Below are positions 16,581-24,559 of a stretch of 64,000 nt of DNA, one piece after another (within the stretch, counting starts at the first letter, position 1; every line of letters begins with the position of its first letter). The DNA is taken from NCBI RefSeq assembly GCF_034424525.1, contig NZ_CP139979.1:248001-312000 (forward strand), written 5' to 3'. The notes beneath the pieces were generated by a model. The model was given only the letters and a program-made list of their open reading frames with translations. It had not been told where the DNA came from and ran no database searches. Source of the DNA: Sphingobium yanoikuyae (GTDB lineage: Bacteria; Pseudomonadota; Alphaproteobacteria; Sphingomonadales; Sphingomonadaceae). The position numbers and the translations under genes are program-made.

Positions 16581-18875
16581 ATGAAGACTGCCCGATTGCC
16601 CCATGTTGGAAGCGCCTGCCTGACGCTGGCCCTGTTGATGATCGCATCGCCCGCGATGGCGGAGGATGAGCTGGACCAGTCGACCAATATCCAGGTCGTC
16701 GGCCATCCAGACCCCGAAGGCTTGCTGCCCGACCAGAGCGCGCCCAAGGCGGTCAGCGCGATCTCCACCGACTTCATCATCAAGCAGGCGCCGACGCTCA
16801 ACGCCTTCCAGCTGGTCAACCTGCTGCCCGGCGCCAATGTCTCGTCCAGCGACCCCTATGGCCTGTCGGCATCGTCCAGCCTGACGCTGCGCGGCCTGGG
16901 CCAGGACCAGATCGGCGTGCTGATGGAAGGCGCGCCGCAGAATGACATCGGCTATTATTATGCCTATCCCTCGCAATTTGCCGATGCGGAGAATGTGCGG
17001 CAGGTGATGCTGGCGCAGGGCGCGGCAGATATTGACTCGCCGGTGGTCGCGGCGGCCGGCGGCCTGTTGTCGCTGACGCTGGATGATCCCAGGGCGGAGG
17101 CGGGCGGCCTCGTCAACCTGTCGGTCGGTTCCTATGACGAGCGGCGCGTCTTTGCGCGGATCGACACGGGACGGATCGGATCGACCGGGCTGAAGGCTTT
17201 CATTTCCTATTCCAACAACCGCGCCGACAACTGGCGCGGAGCGGGCTATGACCAGCGCCAGCATATCGACGCCAAGCTGCTGAACGAATGGGGTGAGGGC
17301 AACCGCGCGAGCATCGCCTTTTCCTTCAACGACGCCAAGACATCGACCTATCCCAGCCCGAGCAAGGCGGACTGGGAAGCCTCCGGCCGGGGCTATAATT
17401 TCGATGAGACCTACAGCGAGGGGAACGGCAACTACTGGCGCCTCTATCGCGCGCCGTTCCGCAATTTCTATGTCGCGGCGCCCGTCCACCTGAAGCTGAG
17501 CGACACGCTGAGCTTCGACAGCAGCGCCTATCTGCAGATGGGCCATGGCAATTCGCCCTATGGCACGCAGCTCGCCACCACCGGCAATTATCTGGGCACC
17601 GAGGAGCTGACCCAGCCGATCGACCTGCCCGGCGCGGTCGATGGCGTCGCTACGGTAATGGGCAACTGGACCGGCAAGCAGTTCCGCGTCGGCGACGTCA
17701 GCAAGCTGACCTTGCAGGCCGGCGCGCATCGGATCGTGGCTGGCCTCTGGTTCGACTATGGCACCGACCGGGTGACGCAATCCTATACGTCGATCGATGC
17801 CGATGGCCGGCCGGTCGACCAGTGGGGCTATCAGGACAAGGCGATCCGCACTGCCGACGGGCGGCTGCTCGCCTATGAAAATCAGCGCACGGAGACGGTC
17901 ACCAAGGGCTTCTTCCTGGCCGACAGCATTGCGGTGACGCCCAAGCTGGGCATCGACATCGGTTTCAAGGGCGTCAATCTGCTGCGTAATGGCCGCAATT
18001 ATCTGCCTGGCCCGCAATCGACGGTGCGGATCGACAGCTTTGCCGCGCTGCCGCGGGCGGCGATCCATTATCAGCTGGACGACCGGCAGCAGCTGTTCGC
18101 CAACATCACCACCAATTTCCGCACGCCCAACGAGTTCGCGCTCTACAACAGCTATTATGGCGGCGAACTGGTGAGCCAGGGCACCGACGGCCTGAAGAAC
18201 GAATATTCGATCTCGCAGGAACTGGGCTATCGCTATATCGGCCCCAGCCTGTCCTTCTCGCTGACCGGTTTCCATTATCATTTCCGCAACCGCCAGGTGG
18301 CGACGGTGATCGACAGCGGCGGCGCGCTGGTCAATTCGACCATCAATGCCGGCAGCCAGAGCAGCTATGGCCTGGATGGCGAGATCGACTATCGCCCGGC
18401 CAAGGGGATGAGCATCTATGCCTCGGCCGAATATCTGCACACGCGGCTGAACGACGATCTGGCGATCAACGGCGATTATCTGCCGACCAGGGGCAAGCGG
18501 GCGGTGTCGGCCCCCAGCTTCCAGTTTGCGCTGGGCAGCACCTATGATGATGGCCGGCTGTTCGGCAGCAGCGCGCTCAAATATGTCGGCCGCCAATATG
18601 CGACCTTCATGAATGATGAGAGCATCAAGGGCTATGCCACGCTGGACCTGTCGGTCGGCGTGCATCTGGCCGGGCTGATCGACGCGCAGGTGATGGACCT
18701 GCGCATCAACGCGATCAACGTCACCAATCCGCGCGTCCTGTCGGGCGTCTATGCGATCAGCACCAATGCGCAGGACACGGTCGGGCGTAACGGCACGCTG
18801 ATCGCCGGTTCGGCGCCGACCTATTATGTCGGCAGCGGGCGCGCCGTGGTGGCGACGCTGTCGCGCGCCTTCTGA
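16581..18875 (+). CDS. TonB-dependent outer-membrane receptor, probably for thiamine
   Basis: 764 residues with a signal peptide ending ASPAMA-E. A plug domain follows (FIIKQAPTLNAFQLVNLLPG, SSLTLRGLGQDQIGVLMEGA) and then a 22-strand-type barrel ending in an aromatic residue (VATLSRAF). It sits directly behind a TPP riboswitch and ahead of a kinase and a PnuC-type permease, so the ligand is most likely thiamine or a thiamine derivative. TonB-dependent receptors under TPP control are known in comparative-genomics work on thiamine uptake. The receptor family is certain; the ligand is inferred from regulation and context. Confidence 0.9.
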   Translation: MKTARLPHVGSACLTLALLMIASPAMAEDELDQSTNIQVVGHPDPEGLLPDQSAPKAVSAISTDFIIKQAPTLNAFQLVNLLPGANVSSSDPYGLSASSSLTLRGLGQDQIGVLMEGAPQNDIGYYYAYPSQFADAENVRQVMLAQGAADIDSPVVAAAGGLLSLTLDDPRAEAGGLVNLSVGSYDERRVFARIDTGRIGSTGLKAFISYSNNRADNWRGAGYDQRQHIDAKLLNEWGEGNRASIAFSFNDAKTSTYPSPSKADWEASGRGYNFDETYSEGNGNYWRLYRAPFRNFYVAAPVHLKLSDTLSFDSSAYLQMGHGNSPYGTQLATTGNYLGTEELTQPIDLPGAVDGVATVMGNWTGKQFRVGDVSKLTLQAGAHRIVAGLWFDYGTDRVTQSYTSIDADGRPVDQWGYQDKAIRTADGRLLAYENQRTETVTKGFFLADSIAVTPKLGIDIGFKGVNLLRNGRNYLPGPQSTVRIDSFAALPRAAIHYQLDDRQQLFANITTNFRTPNEFALYNSYYGGELVSQGTDGLKNEYSISQELGYRYIGPSLSFSLTGFHYHFRNRQVATVIDSGGALVNSTINAGSQSSYGLDGEIDYRPAKGMSIYASAEYLHTRLNDDLAINGDYLPTRGKRAVSAPSFQFALGSTYDDGRLFGSSALKYVGRQYATFMNDESIKGYATLDLSVGVHLAGLIDAQVMDLRINAINVTNPRVLSGVYAISTNAQDTVGRNGTLIAGSAPTYYVGSGRAVVATLSRAF

Positions 18876-18877
18876 CG

Positions 18878-20020
18878 ATGAGCGCCGCCGCTCCGCATCT
18901 GGTCCATGGCATGGGGCTGGCGCTGGAGGCGCCGGCCTGGCCGGCGATCACCGCGGACGAGGCGGCGGCGGTGCTGGCCCATTTCCCCGACGCCGGCCGG
19001 CTGGCGGCGCTAGCCTGGCATTCGCCGCGCCCCTTTTCGGCGGCGGCACTGGTCGAGACGGATCGCGGCCCGCTGTTCCTGAAGCGGCATCACCAGCGCT
19101 TGCGGACGCCGGCGGCGCTGGCCGAGGAGCATGGCTATATGGCGCATCTGCGCAGTGCCGGGCTGGCGGTGCCCGATGTGCTGCGCGCCGCCGATGGCGC
19201 CGGCGCGATGGCGCTGGGCGAATGGAGCTACGAACTGCATCGCCAGGCGCCGGGTATCGATCTTTATCGCGATCGCCAGTCCTGGACGCCCTTCCTGTCG
19301 CCCGATCACGCCTTTGCGGCTGGTGTCGCGCTGGCGCAACTGCATCGGGCGGCGGCCGGTTTCGCCGCGCCGGCACGCGGGCGGCATCCGCTGGTGTCGA
19401 GCTTCACCATATTGCCTGCCCTCGATCCACTGGCTGCGGCGGAGGCCTATGTCGCGGCGCGACCGGCGGTGGCGGCCTTCCTGGCGGACATGCCCTGGCG
19501 GTCGGAACTGGCGCGGCTGTTGGCGGCATTGGGGGAGGGGCTGGCGCCGCGGCTCGCAGAGCAGCCTGCGCTCTGGACCCATAATGACTGGCATCCCTCC
19601 AACCTGCTCTGGTCGGTGGAAGGCGCGGTCAGCAGCATCTTCGATTTCGGCCTGTCGACCCGCAGCTGCGCACTGCATGATCTGGCCACCGCGATCGAGC
19701 GGACGGTGATCCCCTGGCTGGCGCTGGATCAGGGGCGGCTGGCCGAGCCGGCGGATGTGGATGGGGCGCTGGCCTTGCTGGCGGGCTATCGCAGCGTCCT
19801 GCCGCTGGCGCCTGCCGAAATCGATACGCTGCTCCGCCTGCTGCCGCTGGTCCATGTCGAATTCGCCCTGACCGAGATCGACTATTTCTTCGGCATATTG
19901 GATGATCGCGAAGGCGCGATGCTGGCCTGGCAGGCCTATCTGGTCGGCCATGCCGACTGGTTCCTGTCGGGGGCGGGGCAGGGCTTTCTGGCGCGACTCC
20001 GTGAGGGGGTGGCGGCCTGA
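18878..20020 (+). CDS. aminoglycoside/choline-kinase-fold phosphotransferase, putative thiamine kinase
   Basis: 380-residue soluble protein. Kinase-like motifs are clear: a catalytic loop HNDWHPSNLLW (about residue 233, Brenner motif HxDxxxxN) and a DFG-like IFDFGLSTRS about 20 residues later. This is the APH/choline-kinase superfamily, which includes ThiK, the kinase that phosphorylates thiamine during salvage. It lies two bases after the receptor and overlaps the permease by one base (TGATG), all under the TPP riboswitch, so thiamine (or a related alcohol) is the likely substrate. An aminoglycoside-resistance role is unlikely in this context. Confidence 0.8.
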   Translation: MSAAAPHLVHGMGLALEAPAWPAITADEAAAVLAHFPDAGRLAALAWHSPRPFSAAALVETDRGPLFLKRHHQRLRTPAALAEEHGYMAHLRSAGLAVPDVLRAADGAGAMALGEWSYELHRQAPGIDLYRDRQSWTPFLSPDHAFAAGVALAQLHRAAAGFAAPARGRHPLVSSFTILPALDPLAAAEAYVAARPAVAAFLADMPWRSELARLLAALGEGLAPRLAEQPALWTHNDWHPSNLLWSVEGAVSSIFDFGLSTRSCALHDLATAIERTVIPWLALDQGRLAEPADVDGALALLAGYRSVLPLAPAEIDTLLRLLPLVHVEFALTEIDYFFGILDDREGAMLAWQAYLVGHADWFLSGAGQGFLARLREGVAA

Positions 20021-20586
20021 TGTCTATGCTGGAGATCGTCGCTGTCATCATCAGCTTCCTCGGCATCTGGCTGACGGCGCGGCGGCATCTGCTGTGCTGG
20101 CCGATCAACCTGATGGCCTGCGCCCTGTATGCCAAGCTGTTCCTGGACGTGCGCCTCTATGCCGACATGGTGCTGCAGGGGGTGTTCGGCATCGCCATCG
20201 TCTATGGCTGGATCGGCTGGGCACGGGGCAAGCGCGACGAGGGCGAGGTGCGGGTGGTGCCCTTGCCGCCGATGTGTGCCGCCAAGGGGCTGGCGCTGGG
20301 GGCGCTCTGTGCCGGCGCGATCGGCTGGTTCACCCATCATTATACCGATGCGGCGCTGCCCTGGATGGATTCGGCGCTGAGCAGTTTCAGCTTGGTTGCC
20401 CAATATTGGACGGCGCGGCGTCATGCCGCGAGCTGGCTGCTGTGGATCGCGGTCGACATTTTCTATGTCGGCATGTTCATGTTCAAGGGATTGTGGCTGA
20501 CGGCCGGTCTCTATGCCGCGATGATCGGACTGGCGGTGCTGGGCTATTGGCGCTGGCGGCAGGTGATGCGTCGCAACACAGCCTGA
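20020..20586 (+). CDS. pnuT: PnuC-family transporter, probable thiamine transporter PnuT
   Basis: 188 residues, with about seven membrane helices. PnuC family motifs include the WPINLMACALYA region, LFLDVRLYADMVLQGVFG and SWLLWIAVDIFYVGMFMFKG. PnuC family members carry nicotinamide riboside (PnuC), thiamine (PnuT) or riboflavin (PnuX). The TPP riboswitch upstream and the kinase before it point to thiamine. Facilitated uptake would be driven by metabolic trapping through the upstream kinase. Name by context, not by direct specificity residues. Confidence 0.82.
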   Translation: MSMLEIVAVIISFLGIWLTARRHLLCWPINLMACALYAKLFLDVRLYADMVLQGVFGIAIVYGWIGWARGKRDEGEVRVVPLPPMCAAKGLALGALCAGAIGWFTHHYTDAALPWMDSALSSFSLVAQYWTARRHAASWLLWIAVDIFYVGMFMFKGLWLTAGLYAAMIGLAVLGYWRWRQVMRRNTA

Positions 20587-20633
20587 ACAGGGCTGCTGCC
20601 TTGGAATCGGCAGGAATTGCATCTGTCTGGAAA

Positions 20634-20656
20634 ATGGAGCCGAGCCGGAATCGAAC
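20634..20656 (-). other. left attachment site: tRNA-Cys 3'-end remnant
   Basis: Read on the minus strand this is the T-arm and acceptor end of the tRNA-Cys gene at 42610-42683. The 17 bases ccgagccggaatcgaac at 20640-20656 are identical to 42617-42633 and in the same orientation. The acceptor strand has lost two bases relative to the intact gene, so this is a remnant, not a second tRNA. Confidence 0.8.
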
Positions 20657-20711
20657 AAATCACATTTTCGTGTTTTATTACAAACATATATTCAGTTCGC
20701 TCGACGCAGAT

Positions 20712-20728
20712 GCCCCCAATTAGGCCCC
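20712..20728. repeat. subterminal repeat, left end
   Basis: gcccccaattaggcccc matches gccccctgattaggcccc at the right end (42477-42494) in direct orientation with a two-base change and one insertion. About 60 bases inside the attachment site, this is where integrase arm-type or excisionase sites usually lie. Confidence 0.4.
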
Positions 20729-20797
20729 GAGAATTCTTTCCTTCAAAAGCAATCGAACCGATTCCCGATGAGTATTGAGAACGGCGGCTGCGCTATC

Positions 20798-21307
20798 CTA
20801 TTCCCACCGCGCGAACGCGCGGCGGCAGCGCGCTAGCGCGCGCATCATGTGATACTCGACACCCTTCTCGCCAACGCCAAGTTCAACCGATATCTCACGG
20901 TAGGATAGCCCCTTCAACCGGTGCATCAGGAAGATGCGCCGCGTTCGGCGCGGCATGGCGAGCAGCGCCCGGCGATAGGCGCGGCGCAATTCGATCGCCT
21001 CGATCCGCCATTCCTGTTCGGGCGGAACGGCCGCATCGCGCGCTTCGTCAAGCGGGGAGAGGACGCATCCTTTCCGGTGCCAAGTCCGCGCTCGCTCGAT
21101 CAGCACATTATGCGCGATGCGCCACAGATAGGCTTGGGGGTTTTCGAGTCGGTCGAAGGCGCCGCCGCGCAGCATCCGAGTAAATATCTCCTGCACAAGG
21201 TCGGTTGCCGCGTCGCGACCGACCTTGCGACGAAAGAAGTGATAGAAGCGATTGTGCTGCGCGCGGTAGAAGGCGTCGAACGACACGGCGGGAACGGGCG
21301 CGGTCAT
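20798..21307 (-). CDS. ECF/FecI-type RNA polymerase sigma factor
   Basis: 169 residues with a sigma-70 region 2 (DAATDLVQEIFTRML, about 35-50) and a region 4 helix-turn-helix (LSYREISVELGVGEKGVEYHMM, near residue 130-152). There is no region 3, so an ECF type. It overlaps the upstream nucleotidyltransferase-like gene by four bases (ATGA), so the two are coupled. No recognisable anti-sigma (FecR-like or zinc-finger) gene is nearby. It lies at the left end of the mobile element, suggesting it controls element functions rather than housekeeping. Target promoters are unknown. Confidence 0.85.
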   Translation of the reverse strand: MTAPVPAVSFDAFYRAQHNRFYHFFRRKVGRDAATDLVQEIFTRMLRGGAFDRLENPQAYLWRIAHNVLIERARTWHRKGCVLSPLDEARDAAVPPEQEWRIEAIELRRAYRRALLAMPRRTRRIFLMHRLKGLSYREISVELGVGEKGVEYHMMRALARCRRAFARWE

Positions 21308-21795
21308 GGCCGTGCCTCCTCGCGATCCGCTGGTGCCAGTGGCGCATCGCGCGACGCGCGATAGAGGGTGATCCCCGCCTCGATCCGGTCGAGGATGAAG
21401 CTGTCGCGCTCGGCCTTGGCGATGCGAATGTCGGCGCGCGAATATATCTCAAGATCGACCGCGCAGCGGTCGCCAAGCTCGCTGCAGATGATCTCGCGCG
21501 CGCGGCGCCAGCAACATGCTTCCTTGAACAGCGGGTGATTGACGACAATCCAGAACTCATAATCGGAAAAGTCGATCGTTCTCTTGTCTTCATACCAGCT
21601 TCGCCGCGCATAAGGTCCGATCAGGAAAATGCGTTTGATCCGTGCCGGCTTGGGCGCCTGCACCTGCAATGGATCGAAGAAGCATCGCAGGATGCGCGTG
21701 ATCCGCTCGATCTCGCGCTGCTTGCGGCGGATCAAATGGCCGACGCGCGCCATCACGACCTCGCGCGCGTAAACGTCGTTCGTTGGAATAGACAT
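21304..21795 (-). CDS. degenerate nucleotidyltransferase-fold protein coupled to the sigma factor
   Basis: 163 residues. The N-terminal helix KQREIERITRIL and core strand RIKRIFLIGPYARRSW align by eye with KQRELERIVELI and RILKVILFGSHARGDW of the next gene, so the two are paralogues. The catalytic signature is altered: the GS of the family is GP and the DxD pair is DYE. Nucleotide transfer is probably lost. There is no HEPN-like tail. An in-frame TTG lies 16 codons upstream; the ATG is chosen. Fused by overlap to the sigma gene, it may serve as its regulator or as a sensor. Function unproven. Confidence 0.7.
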   Translation of the reverse strand: MSIPTNDVYAREVVMARVGHLIRRKQREIERITRILRCFFDPLQVQAPKPARIKRIFLIGPYARRSWYEDKRTIDFSDYEFWIVVNHPLFKEACCWRRAREIICSELGDRCAVDLEIYSRADIRIAKAERDSFILDRIEAGITLYRASRDAPLAPADREEARP

Positions 21796-22015
21796 GACAA
21801 GCTCGCACTGCGGCGGTCCGCGCAGTCGTGCGCGGATGTGCAAGCGGTGTCCGCTGTATGCCGCTAGAGCGGGCTACAGCAACTGCCCGACCTTCGCGGC
21901 CGGACCTGCATGATGCTGGCAGGACGTTCCTCAGGATGGCCGCCAGTCACTCCATCCCGTGAGCGGAATTATGTCAGAATCTCGGAGTCCCCGCAAGCGA
22001 GACGGCGCGCCGCGA

Positions 22016-22999
22016 TTATGCGCGAGCGGCCTTTTCGAGGTCGGCGATTTTGTCGGAACAGACCTGATGCACGACGCTGCCAAGTTCTTCGACACGCTCG
22101 CCGAGCCAAGTAAGTTCCTCTTCGCTGATCCGGAAATGCTTTGAATATCTCGCCTTCGTATAGGCTTCCTTCAGTTTCTGGAACATCGCGCGCTGGGCGC
22201 GATTGGCCTCAGGCCACACACTGTGCAGCCGACTGTCGAGTCCCTCGGCGAGGGACCGCAGGAAGGCGATATTGTGGTTGTAAGGGGTGTAGCTCGTCAT
22301 TGTGAGGAGGACGCAGGAATAAAGGCGTTCGGTTGCCTGATGAAGATTGAACGCAGCCTCATTTAGATTCCCGCGCTCTGTCAAAAACTTAAATGAGGCG
22401 TGAAAAGCGTCGGCGCTGGGATACCATTTGGCGTAATATTCCTTGGCCATGGCGAGCGCCTGTTCGGGCGTCTTCGGCTTGGGGGTGGCCAATTCCCGAT
22501 CATCCGCTTCGTAAAGCGCAATCCCATCTTTCGCGACCTCCATGAAGAAAACGCGGCCATGGGCGAGGCCATCGTTCACCTCGTGAAGAGAGTGAACGAT
22601 GAAGTTGACCGGAGTACGCAGCACCTTCTCGATCGTGTAGGCGCGGATCAACCGTTCCTCGGCCTTCGCCCAATATGCCGCGCGGTCAGTCATCTCTTTC
22701 TGGCTGACGATGACGAGAAGGTCATAATCCGACTTATACTGGTTGGCCGATAGCGGCGCGTCGATCCAATCGCCCCGCGCGTGGCTGCCGAAAAGAATGA
22801 CCTTTAGGATGCGGGCGCCCTTGCGGCGCCCGGTCGCATTTTCGGTCGCAGCGCCGAATTCATCGAAAATGAGTTCGACGATGCGCTCAAGCTCGCGCTG
22901 TTTGGTAGCGGAAGATGATCGATGTCGGTGCGCATAGACCTGCGAATCTTCGAGCAATCGCCGACCATTAGCAAGAGTTATCGGGATCCGTTCCTGCAC
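22016..22999 (-). CDS. nucleotidyltransferase-HEPN domain protein
   Basis: About 327 residues. The N-terminal nucleotidyltransferase has intact motifs: GSHARGDW (about 70) and DYDLLVIV (about 92), the GS..DxD pattern. The C-terminal part is a HEPN domain (LHQATERLYSCVLL, then ARYSKHFRISEEELTWL, about 280-295) with an Arg and His four apart, near the RNase motif of HEPN families. MNT-HEPN pairs often form toxin-antitoxin modules, here within one chain. Start uncertain: GTG with aggtgg seven bases before it is chosen over a TTG 31 codons upstream. Paralogue of the next gene downstream. Confidence 0.8.
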   Translation of the reverse strand: MQERIPITLANGRRLLEDSQVYAHRHRSSSATKQRELERIVELIFDEFGAATENATGRRKGARILKVILFGSHARGDWIDAPLSANQYKSDYDLLVIVSQKEMTDRAAYWAKAEERLIRAYTIEKVLRTPVNFIVHSLHEVNDGLAHGRVFFMEVAKDGIALYEADDRELATPKPKTPEQALAMAKEYYAKWYPSADAFHASFKFLTERGNLNEAAFNLHQATERLYSCVLLTMTSYTPYNHNIAFLRSLAEGLDSRLHSVWPEANRAQRAMFQKLKEAYTKARYSKHFRISEEELTWLGERVEELGSVVHQVCSDKIADLEKAARA

Positions 23000-23170
23000 C
23001 ACGACACCACCTGAAAGTCGAAAATTGGCGCAGCGGCCACAATGCCCTGCTTGCAGCCAGACCGGATGCTGCGGTGAGGGTTTAGCGGGCAAGGAAAAGC
23101 GTTTCAGGCCGCAACCGAAGGGATAGTGGTCTGCGCACAGGATGTGGATGGGTGGGCTGGCGAACGCAGT

Positions 23171-23193
23171 GGCCGCCCCGGAAGGGGGCGGCC
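23171..23193 (-). terminator. hairpin after ardC
   Basis: Perfect 9-bp stem ggccgcccc / ggggcggcc with a five-base loop, 12 bases past the ArdC-like gene stop. No T run follows, so termination strength is doubtful, but position and stability fit a 3'-end structure. Confidence 0.55.
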
Positions 23194-23204
23194 TAGCCTA
23201 TCGG

Positions 23205-24107
23205 CTATGCCGCCTCTTCCACCTCCTTGGCGTTCGCCAGTTCATGGAGATAGGCAACGGCGCGCTCAGCATGGGCGGCGGCCTGAACGATGGCGCGCGT
23301 GTCGGTTTGCAGCACCTTGATCCAGCTCGCAATGTAGCTGGCATGATCGGGGCGCGGCTCAATGCAAAGCCCAAGGTCGGCAGCAAGGAAAGCGGCGCCC
23401 AACTCGGCAACAAGCTCCTCGCGGGCATAGCCTTCATCGCCCCATTTCTCGCGGCCAAAGCTGCGATCAAGTCGGCTCTCATGGCGAGTCCAATGCACGG
23501 TTTCATGGCCCCTCGTGGTGTAATATCCGTGGGCATCGTGAAACGCATTGAACGGCGGAAGCTGGATGCGGTCGGCTGACGGAATATAATATGCCTTATC
23601 GCCGCCGTGGTTCACGGTTGCGGGGATGCTGGCAAAGAACGCCTCCGCCGCTTCGATGCGCTCCACTTCTGGCGCGGGTTCTGGCACGATACACAGCCGC
23701 TCTGGCAATCCGTCGATCTGCGCCACATTGAACACGGTGTAGGTTTTCAGAAAACGGAACGCCCGTTCCCGGTCCTCGCCGCTGTCCTTGTCACGCACGG
23801 TTGTGCTGCCGTCGCCGTAATAGACCACGGTTGCACCATGCTCGCCCTTGCGGACCTGCGCGCCCAAGGTTTGCGCCTGCTTGTAGGTCATCCATGACGG
23901 GCTGACAAAACCGGACGCCTGTGCTTCGATCCACAATAGCAGCACATTAATTCCGCGATAGGGCTGGCCGGTGGCGCGCAAGGGACGGGACTGGCCCGAT
24001 GCGACCATGCCGTCGCCGCTCCACGGTTTGAGCCACGGGCGAGCGCCCTGCTTCAGCTCGGCCATGATGCGGTTGGTAATGCGGCTATGGGGGTCTTGCT
24101 TGGTCAT
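23205..24107 (-). CDS. ArdC-type antirestriction protein (DUF1738, zincin-like)
   Basis: 300 residues. The N-terminal ssDNA-binding region shows the family pattern (ITNRIMAELKQGARPWLKPW, then PYRGINVLLLW), and the C-terminal metallopeptidase-like site is HETVHWTRHESRL with an HExxH zinc motif. ArdC proteins protect incoming single-stranded DNA from host restriction during conjugation, so the gene suits a mobilizable element. The ATG chosen has gggag eight bases before it; the longer frame upstream is Pro/Arg-rich and lacks a site. It is divergent from the DUF262 gene. Confidence 0.9.
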   Translation of the reverse strand: MTKQDPHSRITNRIMAELKQGARPWLKPWSGDGMVASGQSRPLRATGQPYRGINVLLLWIEAQASGFVSPSWMTYKQAQTLGAQVRKGEHGATVVYYGDGSTTVRDKDSGEDRERAFRFLKTYTVFNVAQIDGLPERLCIVPEPAPEVERIEAAEAFFASIPATVNHGGDKAYYIPSADRIQLPPFNAFHDAHGYYTTRGHETVHWTRHESRLDRSFGREKWGDEGYAREELVAELGAAFLAADLGLCIEPRPDHASYIASWIKVLQTDTRAIVQAAAHAERAVAYLHELANAKEVEEAA

Positions 24108-24559
24108 GATCTTCACTCCCTTCCAATCCGCGCAGCGGGTCATGCCGCGCATGACCCCTGCCGACCCGGCGAGGGGCGGAGAGAGTGGGGGCAAGGTCCG
24201 GCGCCGGGGGTGGTGCGGGCGCAGCGCAGCGAGCCACGGCCCCAAGGCGGCACCTTGCAGGGAGAGAGAGGCAGAGCCTCTTTCTCCCTCGAAACAGGGT
24301 GAAGGTCGCGCCGCTTTCGGCACTCAATGACGGGCGGGCTTGCCGGCCCTATTCCGCGTCAGGGATGATAGCCCGTATGAGCGGAAACGGCATGCCGATT
24401 CCGTTGCGCCAGCGATATAGCCTAGCCTGAAAGGGGGCGCCAAAGTCATAAATGGATATTAAGCAAGCCGTTGGCACCATAGTAACTGAACCAACTGTTC
24501 CGAGTCCGCCAAGATCAAGGCAGCACACCGGGCAAACCAATGACGGGGGCAAAAATTAC
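24108..24559. other. divergent intergenic region ardC / DUF262 gene
   Basis: About 450 bases with no convincing gene. It must hold promoters for both divergent genes. GC falls sharply in the second half (around 24440-24560), unlike the neighbouring core DNA. Both longer upstream starts, for ArdC and for the DUF262 protein, would read into it and are not preferred. Confidence 0.5.

Noticed and set aside
16434..18665. 743-codon minus-strand frame opposite the thiamine receptor
   Set aside because: Shadow frame that also covers the riboswitch.
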